Of a DNA stretch of 64,000 bases, positions 11,691 to 22,609 are shown one piece after another (within the stretch, counting starts at the first letter, position 1; each line of letters begins with the position of its first letter). The DNA comes from Epiperipatus broadwayi. Lineage: Eukaryota > Onychophora > Udeonychophora > Euonychophora > Peripatidae. Under the pieces are notes generated by a model. That model had not been told where the DNA came from and made no database searches. It saw nothing but the letters and a program-made list of their open reading frames with translations. Both the position numbers and the translations under genes were made by a program. The stretch spans positions 62,001 to 126,000 of the forward strand of contig JAQFVV010013327.1 of assembly GCA_028023455.1 (NCBI GenBank), written 5' to 3'.

Positions 11691-12014
11691 CTACAGGCGG
11701 ACCCATAGGCCAACTTTTAGACATTTTATAATATTGACCTTCAATGCAACAATGTTATCATTAAAAAAATTTAAAAAATCAACAGTAAACATTATCATAT
11801 ATTTACAAATACTTTTACTTTTTAATGTATGTTCAATTATTTTTATGGAATTCATTCTATCAATCGATCCATACATTTCTCTATCATCCAATGAAGAAAT
11901 AACATCATTTTCATCAGTCACCAAATTTTTAATACTATTTACAAAGTCAAAAGATGAAGCTATAGTATTTTCCCCAAATCCTAAAAAATCTTGTAAAAAC
12001 TTTGAAAAAAACAT
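11691..12014 (-). pseudogene. PLE reverse transcriptase N-terminal fragment
   Basis: The minus-strand frame contains 'SKFLQDFLGFGENTIASSFD', 'FVNSIKNLVTDENDVISSLD' and 'MYGSIDRMNSIKIIEHTL'. This matches the order of PLE RT motifs in which 'laKFL...NSFDFV..I' precedes the block with the first catalytic aspartate ('vSFDVxsLFTnvP'). Here that aspartate appears as SSLDD. The fragment begins abruptly at about 12,005, exactly where a plus-strand PLE fragment starts, and ends at a stop at 11,691. It lacks YVDD and the endonuclease, so it cannot be functional. Confidence 0.7.
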
Positions 12015-12330
12015 GTAAATATAAATTTAAATTTGACTTTGAAAATGTGAAAATTCTTCATGAAGAGAAAAACTGTAATAAAAGAAAAATTAAAGAGGCA
12101 ATTTTTATAAATAGGAATAAAATGCAGTTAATAAATAGACAAGCTGCAAACTTTAAAATATGAGATTCATGGGATTTGAATTGAAGACGTTTGCTTCTGC
12201 TTTGTGTTTTTTTTTATATAATGGCAGTTGAGGCAGGTTTAATATATTAACCAAAAGTACATCTGCAGATTTAAGGATTGTGTATAATAGTTTGTAAACC
12301 GTTACATTTATTGTTTCAATTATAATTATA
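12003..12330 (+). mobile_element. Penelope-like element 3' end, copy B
   Basis: The plus strand reads the last part of a GIY-YIG domain from about 12,008 (KTCKYKFKFDFENVKILHEE and onwards) to a TGA near 12,163. The 3' untranslated region with 'ggcagttgaggcaggttt' and 'tataatagtttgtaaacc' follows. All of this aligns with copy A in inverse orientation. Copy B keeps the codon that is a stop in copy A. Past about 12,330 it continues as 'tcaattataattataattt' and then reaches a TA tract. Confidence 0.8.
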
Positions 12331-12347
12331 ATTTTGTTTTAATTAAC

Positions 12348-12352
<5 letters not shown>

Positions 12353-12379
<27 letters not shown>

Positions 12380-12380
12380 T
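12353..12380. repeat. TA microsatellite
   Basis: A pure (TA)n tract just 3' of PLE copy B, followed by 'ttgatatattgatatgac'. Confidence 0.95.
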
Positions 12381-12464
12381 GATATATTGATATGACAGTT
12401 TTAGAAATAGAATGATCTTTTAGTTTTTGCCATTAATACTTATTCAGGAAATTATTTCAAGAAT

Positions 12465-12498
12465 ATTATTGTTGTTTTTGTTGTTGTTGTTATTATTA

Positions 12499-12547
<49 letters not shown>

Positions 12548-12564
12548 CATCATCATCATCATCA

Positions 12565-12641
<77 letters not shown>

Positions 12642-12656
12642 GTTATTATCATTATT
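12465..12656. repeat. TTA trinucleotide array with an ATC core
   Basis: About 190 bp of (TTA)n with a block of (ATC)n at about 12,547-12,568 and GTT units at the left edge. It sits at the 5' border of the gypsy remnant and probably replaced or disrupted the start of its gag. The poly-Leu, poly-Asn and poly-Ile frames across it are artefacts of the repeat. Confidence 0.95.
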
Positions 12657-12660
12657 AGAC

Positions 12661-14007
12661 CAGAATAAATGCAAAAGATGAAATGGAAAAAGAATTAGTA
12701 GAAGAGTTCAAAATTTGATAGTAAAAACTAAGATATATGTAAAAGAGGAAATAGAACAAGATTTGGTTGAGGAATTAAAGGATCTTGATATTCAGAAAGT
12801 TGATGAACACAAATACAGATCTAAAGATTGTGAGAGTATGAAACTATTACAGAAAGATGTAAAAAAGCAGGTGTGGCAGTTAGAAAAGAATAATAGTGAG
12901 TGTAGAGAAACAGTGGATCAAAATTTGGATAAGTTTAAAAGTGAACAGAAGATATATGTGGAACAAATACTCAGACAGATAAATTTTGAGGAAAAGTTGC
13001 AGCAAGTATATGAAAAAATGGAAGATATTAAGTCCATTAGTAATAAGACTTTGGAATTATGGAAGGAAAAAATATTGCATAAAAAATATGAAGGCTGCAT
13101 AAATCCATCACCAATAGATAGGACAGAATATCTAAGGAAAGGCGAGGATAACCCATTAGATCATACTAATGTTAAAGAAATAGACAGTAGACCAGTTAAG
13201 GAAAGTATTAGTTGTGATGGAGGTTCAAATAGCTCTATTGCATTACATTTTATGAAAGTAAAACCGTTTAGAGGAGATTATAACAGAGAACCCAGCCGAG
13301 TTTTTGAATAGTTTAGACGAGCTATTTTCAATATGTTTACTCACTGAAAGAGAAAAATTAGTAATTTGTAGTAATCATTTATGGGGTACTGCTAAGGACA
13401 GGTGACAGTCACTCTTTGAAAGGTCAAATACTTATGGTGACTTTAAGTGTTTAATTATAGGGAGTTTCTGGAACGCAGATAAGCAAAATAGTATTAGGTT
13501 CCAGATAACTCAAGAAAAATATCACACTAGTAAGGACAGCTACACTAGTTTTTTCAAAGCCAAGCTGTTCAATTGAAAATGGTTACTGCATGTCCATTGT
13601 CTGAAGGGCAGATAGTCAGGATAGTACACCATAATTTGCCCAGAAACGTAGAACAATTGTTAATAGCAGCGGATCGTTATTCAATAGAAGACGTACAAGA
13701 GGTATTAGACACCCTTGAAATTACTGAACCACCTTTAGACAGTAGGTTTAACGCAAATAGAGAAAGAAATTATTATCCTTTATCTAATATCAATATTAGC
13801 AAAAAATGTCTAAGACATCAAATAGGTTTTAAGAGGAGATATATTTTTAAAGAGAGAGATAGGGTATCTCATCATGCAAAGAAAGCCATTAGATTTGATA
13901 GATCTAGAAGTAGGGTGGAAGTACAGAATAGTCAACCCTCTACTAGTGGTGTTACCACAATTTTAAAAAGGCCAAATGTCAAAACATGTGAGAAAAAGTT
14001 AAACTAA
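12661..14007 (+). pseudogene. Gypsy gag, coiled coil, multiply broken
   Basis: The longest piece (12,715-13,311) is a charged helical region (KSEQKIYVEQILRQINFEEK and similar) ending in 'LHFMKVKPFRGDYNREPSRV', which matches the start of the capsid-like part of insect gypsy gags ('...PfdGr..w..F'). A frameshift at about 13,295 and a TGA near 13,404 break it. The capsid-like sequence then continues, with 'LDELFSICLLTEREKLVICS' and a further piece at 13,573-14,007 rich in Arg/Ser. Further upstream, 12,670-12,712, another charged stretch is readable before a stop. No CCHC zinc knuckle was seen. The start is lost in the TTA array. Confidence 0.8.
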
Positions 14008-14015
14008 AAAGATCT

Positions 14016-14460
14016 TTGTGTATTAGTTCTTCTTTGCATGGACCCGATGCTAAAAAAATGGAAAATGATCAGATGTGGATGCTAAATACTTTAGATGTAG
14101 GCATTGATTTTTTAGAACACTTTACTATAGGTGAACCATCTATAACATACCAATGTCGGGTTGTAATTTTAAATATTGAAAATATAAAAGTTGAAGCCTT
14201 GATTGACTCAGGAAGCCAAGCTTCCATACTATCAGAGTCAACTTACCAAAATCTGATATGCATAAAAGTGATATACTTTCATTGCCAATAAAACAAATAC
14301 AAGTAACTCTAGCAAATGGAAAGAGGAAGAAACTAACAAATAAACAAGTTTGGATTACCTTCAAAATTAATAATACACAGTTTGGGCATGTTTTTCTTAT
14401 TATGCCTGGATTAATACATGAAGCCATAATAGGTGCTAAGTTCATGATTTTAAATGAGTG
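14016..14460 (+). pseudogene. Gypsy aspartic protease region
   Basis: The frame at 14,016-14,291 carries 'VEALIDSGSQASILSES', the retropepsin D-S/T-G active site followed by the flap-proximal 'qaSilse' wording. A frameshift in 14,240-14,290 moves the rest into the pol frame, where 'GLIHEAIIGAKFM' corresponds to the second conserved block (i-G-x-d-f). The enzyme would process the Gag-Pol polyprotein. It is out of frame with its own C-terminal half, so it is inactive. Confidence 0.8.
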
Positions 14461-15985
14461 TCAAATAGATTTTTGTAATAAAATTTTTACTTGTAAGAAG
14501 GAAAGGCTTAATTTTGAATATGGTGTGCATAACCTTTCCAATCAATTACTATGCATCCATATTACATTGATTGATGCTAGCATAAAGGTAAAAATTGAAC
14601 ATATTTATGCAGTCGATTCTAAATTAAGTGAAAAATTATATCAATTAATGTATAGCTTTAAAAGCATTTTTTCTAAAATCCCTGGTATAATAGAGGGATA
14701 TACCCATTGTATTAAATTGAAGTGTAATGATCCTTTCCATCAAAAGATGTACCCGATCCCATATCAATATAAGGACGAGGTACATAGTCAAATAGACATG
14801 ATGCTAGAGTGGGATATAATAAAAAAGTGCCCTTTTCCTTACGTAAACCCATTGGTTATTGTAAAGAAGGATGGCAATATTAGGGTATGTTTGGATGCTC
14901 GCATGTTAAATACTATAATGATGCCAGAGCGTGACATTCCTCCATCCGTACATGACCTCCTTACTAAATTTCATAAGAGGTCAATTTTCTCTACATTTAA
15001 TTTAACAGCTAGTTATTGGCAAATACTGTTACATGAGAAGGATCAGCAATACACAGCATTTCGATTTCAAGGCCAGTCATATGATTTCAGACGGATGATT
15101 TTTGGTCTCATTAATAGCGGTGCTGGCTTAATCAGATGTTTGGACATGATTTTTTCAAAGCAATTAAAGGAAAAAATTGTCATGTATGTGGACGATATCG
15201 TCATTGCTTCTGACAGTTTAGAAGATCATCTCCAGCACTTAGAAATGTTTTTTAATGAATGCGCTATGAAAAATGTAAAAATTAATTTGGAGAAGTGTTA
15301 AATAGCAGCTAAAGAAATTACTTTTCTGGGACATTTAATAAATGAGCATGGCATCCAGCCCCATACAGAAAAGATTGCAGCTATTCAACACTTCCCCACG
15401 CCAAAAACTGTAAAGCAACTGAAATCATTTTTTGGGTTGTGTAATTACTACAACCGCTTTTATCAAAATTTTGCTAGGCACACTGTACATTTATCCAAAT
15501 TGCTAAAAAAGGCTGAGAGGTGGAAGTGGACCACTAATGATGAAAGTGAATTTAATTTGATTAAAAATAAATTTTTAAAACACATAATTTTAAGTTATCC
15601 TGACTTCAATAAAACATTTTATGTGCAAACAGATAGCAGTTAGTAAGGTCTGGGTGTAGTGTTATTTCAACTCGATGAGGATCAGGTACCCCATGTATTG
15701 TACTTCTTGAACAGACAACTAAGAGATGCTGAGTTGAACTACACTATAACTGAAAAAGAAACCCTAGCTGTTGTCTGGGCTTGTCAGAAATTAAGGCAAT
15801 TTTTATTAGGTTCTAATGTGATTGTATTGACCGACCATAGAAGCATAGAGTTTTTAAATAAAAGCTGCCTCAGTAATGAGAGATTTATTAGGTGGAGCTT
15901 GTATCTCCAACAGTTCAATTATAGAGTACTTTATATTGAAGGGTGACAGAATATACCTGCTGATATTCTTAACTGCCATTCTATC
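14258..15985 (+). pseudogene. Gypsy reverse transcriptase and RNase H
   Basis: A single frame is followed throughout. RT blocks: 'NPLVIVKKDGNIRVCLDARM', 'FSTFNLTASYWQILLHEKDQ' (the usual first Asp of 'lDl' is Asn here), 'YTAFRFQGQSYDFRRMIFGL' and the catalytic box YVDDIVIAS near 15,184. RNase H blocks: 'KTFYVQTDSS', 'TITEKETLAVVWACQKLRQF' and 'VIVLTDHRSIEFL'. In-frame nonsense codons sit at 15,299-15,301, 15,641-15,646 (two in a row) and 15,944-15,946. There is no indel from 14,258 to 16,384, which suggests point mutation after insertion rather than gross rearrangement. Several conserved positions are altered, so it is inactive even apart from the stops. Confidence 0.9.
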
Positions 15986-15991
15986 TGTTTA

Positions 15992-17282
15992 ATGTCACAA
16001 AATCCTGATAATCAAAATATCATTGTAAGTAACATAGATTTGGTTAGGGATGAATCTATAGCTGATGGTTACAATAATCTCACTATGATTCAGAGTCAGG
16101 ATATAAGACTAAATAGGATCATGGCTATCTTAAATAATCATGATAATATAAACAGTAAAAATAAACGCGTTAAAATGATTTTTAGAAAGTATAAAATTTA
16201 TCAAAATTTGCTTATGTATAATATAAATTTTAATCAGGGGGAATCATGGAGGATAGTTGTCCCTAACTCCATGATTGATAAACTAATCATGTATGTGCAT
16301 AATAGCTATGGGCACTATGGAGCACCAAAAATTATGTATGTTCTAAAGTCAATATTTTATTGGAATAAAATGTTTAACGCGTAATTAAAAAGATTAAAAC
16401 ATGTAATATTTGTCTAAAATCTAAACATTGCATAAATCTTACGTAGGAATCATGCAGCCCATTATTCCAGATCGTCCTAATGAATTATTAGTGATCAATT
16501 TTTATGGGCCCCTTCCACCATTCAATCGCCAGAAATTTATACTTGTAACATAAGATGTTTTTAGTAAGCTAGTCTCAGCTTACCCAGTATCTAAAACCAG
16601 CGCTCATTATGTAATCAAATGCATGCTTGATTATCAATTCCCATTAGTTGGAAAGCCAGAAATAATTCTTACTGATCATGCAACCGCTTTTATATCTGGT
16701 AGATGGAATGAGTGGATTCGAACTCAACACCTCAAACATATTACAAGCTCCATTAGAAACCCGCAGTCTAATCCCTGCGAACGTGTTATGCGGGAGCTCG
16801 GTAGATTAGTCAGGGTTTATGTAGCCGATGATAATAAACAATGGGTTCATAAACTCTCTAAGGTTGTTAATTATATAAACAGCACTTGCAATGAATCCAC
16901 AGGTTTTACACCTTTTCGTCTACACTATGGCAAACATGAAAATTTACTAATTCATACACCTATACCTATAATTAGAGAACCAATAGATATAAATCAAGAT
17001 ATAAATCGAGCTAAAGTAAAGCTACATATTATGGGTGCTAAGAGAGTAAAAAAATCCCATAATAGACCACATCCGTTCAAAATTGATGATCTAGTTCTTG
17101 CTAGAACACCCCATGTTAGCAACCTTCAAAGAAATCAATTTAATAAATTTCTTGAATTATATGATGGTCCATGTAAGATTTTTAGCAAAGTTGGAGAAAA
17201 TGCTTTCATGTTGACTACACCAGATGGTGTAAAAGGGACGTACAACGCTAGGAGTCTAATCCCATACCCATCAGAAGTATAA
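15992..17282 (+). pseudogene. Gypsy integrase
   Basis: The H-H-C-C zinc finger is seen as 'HNSYGHYGAPKIMYVLKSIF' followed by C-x2-C in 'CNICLKSKH' after a TAA at 16,382-16,384. In the core, 'FYGPLPPFNRQ' is preceded by Asn where gypsy integrases have the first catalytic Asp. 'ILTDHATAF' gives the second Asp, and 'RNPQSNPCERVMRELG' the catalytic Glu. The frame from 16,623 to 17,282 differs from that of RT, so an indel lies between. The C-terminal part 'DLVLARTPHVSN' and 'DGPCKIF...NARSLIPYP' is the usual gypsy GPY/F-like region. The enzyme would insert the cDNA; the missing Asp and the breaks show it is dead. Confidence 0.9.
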
Positions 17283-20200
17283 AAACAAAAATTAATATTA
17301 CTAGTTGAGATTCCGAGTATAATGTCCAGATATTTTATAAGTTTGTGTTAAAACAGTATATTCATTTACATTTCAATAGTATAAGATAGAATTTGGTTGT
17401 AGCAGATGGTAAAGATATTAAGTATCAATGAATAGAGTAAATACTAAAATAGATGTTTAATTTAAAATTTTTATTAGAGGAAGAGGTAGTTGTACCCTTT
17501 TCAATAGGTCATAAATAGTCAAGTACAATAGATTACTAACAATTATAAATTTTAGAGTATGTTCTTTTGATATGTTAATCATATTTTGTTAATAATATTA
17601 TAGGGTATAATTTGAAGCTAAATAAAATACGTAGTATATAAAATTATAGTGAATCATTTAAGAATAGTTATGTAAAGCTTAAAATATGGTTGCATATGAT
17701 TGCAAAAGCTGGCCATATTAAATAACTCAGCTATAAATAGTTAAAAGTACATTTCAATGTTAAATTTTAATGGTTTAAACTTGTATTTAATAAATGCTAT
17801 ATTTAAGGTTATGAATTATATTTGATAATTAATTAATATCGTATATTTTAAAAGTAATTTTGTGATAGTAAAATTGTATTTAATTCTATATTTTAAATTA
17901 TTTTTCCAATTTTTTATAATTATTTTCTATAATATAATAAAGTGTTGCAATTTTATTATTTTAGACCAAGAAATAGATTGAAAATTGTCGGCCTTAAATT
18001 TATATTGATCACGTGACTTTAATACATGGTTAAACACACACGCTTGTTTGAATAAATAACAAAGTTTGAAATATTTAAAAGTTGTATCATAGGATTGAAT
18101 AGAATTATTTACTTATCATAACAGCTCATATCAAATATTCAGTTAACTGTCGGTATTGCACGTTTAAACAATGCAGTAAAGACGAATACAGATATAATAA
18201 AAATTAAATATTTTGTTTAAATAAAACTAGATAAATTGAATATTAAGAGTGGGATAAATATTAAATTATATTTTAAATGTTTAAATAATTTTGATAAAGT
18301 AATAATTGATTTAAAAGTTATATTTTAAATATTTTTAAGTTTTATTACGTCATAATTTTTATTTTTAAAATTGAATTTTGTAAAACTGAATTATATGTAA
18401 ATTTGATCTCAAACTAAAAGTGAGAATCAACCAATCAAATGATGTTTTTTTTCTGGAGAATAAAATACCATTGCATGGGGGGGGGGGGATAAAGGTCAGA
18501 TTAAAGTATATCAGAAGATATAAAGGTGATATTAATTTTTTTTAATTTAGTCAATTTTGTACTCTCGTCCAATTTTATTTGCAAAGCTAATTGATATTTT
18601 AAAAAGTATTTGCAAAAGAGAGTTAAACTATAATATATTTAATAACTTCATTAATAATGTTTTGCTAAAGTTTTAATGTTCTTTTGCCGGTGGTATTTTA
18701 TCAAAATCTAACTTAGAACATCGCGGTAATAAAAGGATATGTCAAGAAGTAAAGTATATTCAGTTTATGATATTTTAAAAATGTATATATAAATATTTGT
18801 TGAAACCGTTTCATTAATAATGAACAGGAGGATTGTTCTAATGAATAAAATAGTAGTGTGGACTGGACATTGTATAAGAAGCCCAGATAGAAAGATATTT
18901 TACCGTCTAAAGGTAAAGATGCATTATTTTTATATGGAAGATAAACTTGTCTAAAATTAAGTAATAATAAGACAATTTTACTTTATGATAATTGATAAAA
19001 GTTCATGTTAAAAGAGTAAAATGTTATTCTTTCTGAAGGAAACATTTTTAAAGTATATTTTGCAAGAAATTATTTAAGAAAGTGAATCACGGAAAATATC
19101 TGCTAAATCGTTTGATATATAAAACTTCCGGTCTTAAAAGGGTTAAACGCATTTTAGAAAGCATTTTTAAAAAACTTGAAGTTTTTAAACTGATGAGAAA
19201 AGTACGTAATGGAAGTAAATGTACTAAATAAGAAACTTATGGGAGAAATGAATACGTCAATAAATAAAAGGATGGAGCCATGGAAATAAAGTTTGCGCAA
19301 TAAGTTTATCCAAATATTTTTTAGTAAGTCGAAGGATGCATCACCTAACCAACACAGGAATATTCCAGAACAGAATTTTCGAATTATTGTTTTGAATAGT
19401 GTATTTTATTATGATTCCAATAATTATCTTTCTAGTTTATAGAATCCATAAACTATTTATCTATAAACTTTGCTAAACGGAGTGATAATTATTTTTGTTT
19501 AATTTCAAGATTCAAAAGGACGTCGTCCGTATTATTTCTTTTACTATGTATTTTTTTTTTCACCACCGCCCGACCAACAAATTTTCTTGTTCGATCGTCA
19601 AGCAACGGGGGAATGTAAAAAATGCTCTTGAAGAAATAAAGCGTTTTGAAGAGAACATTTTTTTTTTTTTTTTTTAAAATCTTTTGAAAATTAAAAACTT
19701 TGAGAAAGAAAATGGGAATATTTGAACCTAGGAAAAATATACGTTTCATCTGAAGTTTACGTAAATATGTTTTTTTTTATTTAATTATTATTTATTTTAA
19801 AATGTAAATTTTTGATTAATAAGTATAGGAACATAAATATTAATTATTTATGGTATAGAATCCTATAGTATAATATTTAATAACTTAATTTAGAATATTT
19901 TAAATAGAAGCATGAATGTGTATTTTATGTATAAGATGTTATATTTAGTTGGAGAAAAGAAGACTGCAAAAGTGATACAGATGATCTAATGTCACTTGGT
20001 AACAATTAATGAATTATTGATATTTATTGTTTTTTTTTTCTTTTATAGATTGCTTATGTAACAATGTATGATGCATGAACGTTAAATATATACAACATAT
20101 TTTAAAACATTGTGAGATCAGGAGTTATTTTGGAATATGCATACTATGATTTTATAATGATAATATAACCCAACATGATAGTAAATATTTATATGATTTT

Positions 20201-22557
20201 TTTTAAGAACTTTCATATTTCTGGATGATCAAAATATTATGTGTTTAGTTTAGAATACTTAAGTAAAATAAACTTTTCTTATGGTTTAGTAAGATTGCTA
20301 TAATTACAGTTAAATCTTATTTATTATTTGAATATGAAAGCTAGTAAATTTGTCAATGTAAAAACCTGGTAGATCTTTAAGGGAAAAAAATAGGATAGTG
20401 ACCTGGTAATAGTAATATAATAAACATGAATGTAGGAGATTATTAAGTTAGGATATTTGGGATATGAATAGTATTTCATAATATTTGTAAAGGTGCAATG
20501 CAGTTAGCATAGCCTTGCAATTGTATGCTTATTTTGGACAGTGTTTATTTTCTTGCAGCATTGGTGATCAATAAAGCTGAATGAATAGCTTGACATCATT
20601 TATAGTATTTGAGGATATTAGACAAGAAAAGGTCTTCCCTCTGGTTTTTTGTAATTACACTGTGCCACGATGTGTATTTCGGTATGAGTTGTGTGTTATG
20701 CTCTAGTTTTTTCTTTCCCATCCTATAAATCTATTCGCTACCTATTTTTCAAAAAGTAGCTACATCGAACAGCATAATATGTTTAAAAGAAAATAATAGA
20801 TGGTTTAGAGTTGAAGATATGCAATTGTTTGGAATGAGATGAGTTCATTTGCTTGTATGAAGAAATAGAATTTGTATGAATTGGAATTGGAAATCCAATG
20901 GACTTCAAATGAAAGAATCATAAAATATATTATAAAGTTATTTATTTTTGGAAAATAAGGATAAGATCTTAAGAACAAAATATGTAAAGCAATGTTATTT
21001 TTTTTAAAAAAAAATTAAATAATATTAAAGTATTTATTTCAATTTTTAAAAAGAGTACTGCATATTTTTAATATAATTCTATAAAGTAAAAACGATCTAC
21101 ACAATAAGTTAGGTACAATTTATATTTATTCAATAATAGAAAATGTATTAGTAATTATAGTTCTATAGTAGTATCATATTGTTATGATGGAATGTATTAT
21201 AGTTGATAAGTCAAGTGTAGTGCACAATAGTATCTATAATTTTGGAAATAAATTATCAATAGATATTTTACATAATATCGATAATATTGCTAAAGTGAAA
21301 TTGTCTAGTAAAAAGAGGATATCCATGTTTTCGATTAGTATTATTTTATGTTTATTCGTACTATGTTTTCTATATTTTTTTTTTAAAAAAAAAGAAGCAT
21401 ACTGAATAAATAATAGCTAAAGGATGTAAAATATTTTGAGTAAGCATTAAATAATCGCAAAGTTTTTATATAAGATTGATCAAACAGGGATTAATAATAT
21501 TGTATCATTTTTTTTATTATTTTTATTTAAGTCAGAGTAAAGACTTAACGAGGTTCGAATATAAAGAATGTATAATGGTACCAATCTTTCAGATGTGTAA
21601 AATGTACATATTGTAAATAAATTGTTATGTTGTTAATGTTATAATAAACTTTATTAAAATGTTGTTTTCCTCAAAATTTGTGTGTTGGTTTGTTATTTTT
21701 TTTCCATCTTCATGAAGTTGAACACAGAGTTAATAAAAGTAAACCCAATATTTTTGCACAGAAATAAATAAAGAATTATTTTAAGAATTGGATTATTTAT
21801 TAAGTAATCACATTTACATTATCTTATGGTCATAAGTTAGTTATCATAATAATACATTGGATTATATGCTATCAATTGCCACACACTTTTATATGTCAGA
21901 TTATCAAGTGTTACCACGTATTTATTATATTATTACATGAAGATAAAAGATTATATTAAATTATTTTATTGTTTTATTATGCTAATAAAATTATAGTATA
22001 AGAAAGGATATACAGAGTTAGTTAGACAATGAAGTATATTACTATTACTTTATTATTATTAGTTTAGTGTAGTAGATTATGACATAAAATCCCTTTTCAT
22101 ATTTTACTATCGTAATTTTAATTAACTTAAAGTAAATTTCATGAACCTGAGATTTTATTGTGCTAGATTATTATAAATAGAAGATTGAGATTTAATTATC
22201 AGTTTAATCTTAATGAGTAAGAATTATTTAAAGTCTTAAGAATACTATAAGTTTATTTATTTGAATTAGTAATAGGAGGGAATAGTGTTCTTATGCCATT
22301 GAGGTAATATCTTGTAGGATGTTGGCTCAATGTAATCTATCTTGTCACCGGTGTTTTCACTTCCAAGTCTCATGAAAATATTAAATATTTATTCAATTTA
22401 TTTTTATAAAATGAACCTTATTCATATTTTAAATTTGAGCTAGTGAAATATTTAATTTTAATGCTGAATATTTCATTTATTTATTATTAACTGAGCTAGA
22501 ACCCGTTTTACTTTATATCATATACTATCTGGAAGTGAGAATGAAGTTTGGCACGGG
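17283..22557. other. Very AT-rich DNA, no recognised gene
   Basis: Beyond the gypsy integrase I see no 3' LTR, no env-like glycoprotein and no other domain. A G12 homopolymer stands at about 18,477-18,488. Homopolymer A/T runs are common. The only frame worth naming is at 21,184-21,405, listed separately. Confidence 0.5.
21184..21405 (+). CDS. Small frame with a C-terminal membrane segment
   Basis: A 73-codon frame starting at ATG (a second ATG follows at once). The last third, 'FSISIILCLFVLCFLYFFF' followed by lysines, would be one transmembrane helix with a basic tail, as in a tail-anchored peptide. Upstream residues are polar. There is no homology I recognise and no splice context. In DNA this AT-rich, Phe/Ile/Leu-rich frames arise by chance, so this is a candidate only. 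Confidence 0.12.
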   Translation: MMECIIVDKSSVVHNSIYNFGNKLSIDILHNIDNIAKVKLSSKKRISMFSISIILCLFVLCFLYFFFKKKEAY

Positions 22558-22559
22558 TA

Positions 22560-22607
<48 letters not shown>

Positions 22608-22609
22608 TA
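22558..22609. repeat. TA microsatellite with tagaa/ttcta flanks
   Basis: A (TA)n tract (22,562-22,605) flanked by a short inverted repeat, so the whole is one palindrome. Confidence 0.95.

Larger units (their letters stand above)
12661..17282 (+). mobile_element. Ty3/gypsy LTR retrotransposon remnant
   Basis: An almost full gag-pol is readable in order: gag with coiled coil, aspartic protease, reverse transcriptase, RNase H, and integrase with zinc finger, catalytic core and C-terminal domain. It is interrupted by frameshifts in gag and protease and by nonsense codons in pol. No pair of LTRs was found: the left side runs into a TTA array and a PLE fragment, and I see no repeat of pre-gag sequence after 17,282. 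The protein wording (for example 'ELNYTITEKETLAVVWACQK' and 'DGPCKIF...NAFMLTTPDG') resembles gypsy elements of insects, especially hemipterans. Confidence 0.9.

Noticed and set aside
12427-12681. Long poly-Leu, poly-Asn and poly-Ile frames
   Set aside because: They are the three readings of a TTA/ATC microsatellite, not genes.
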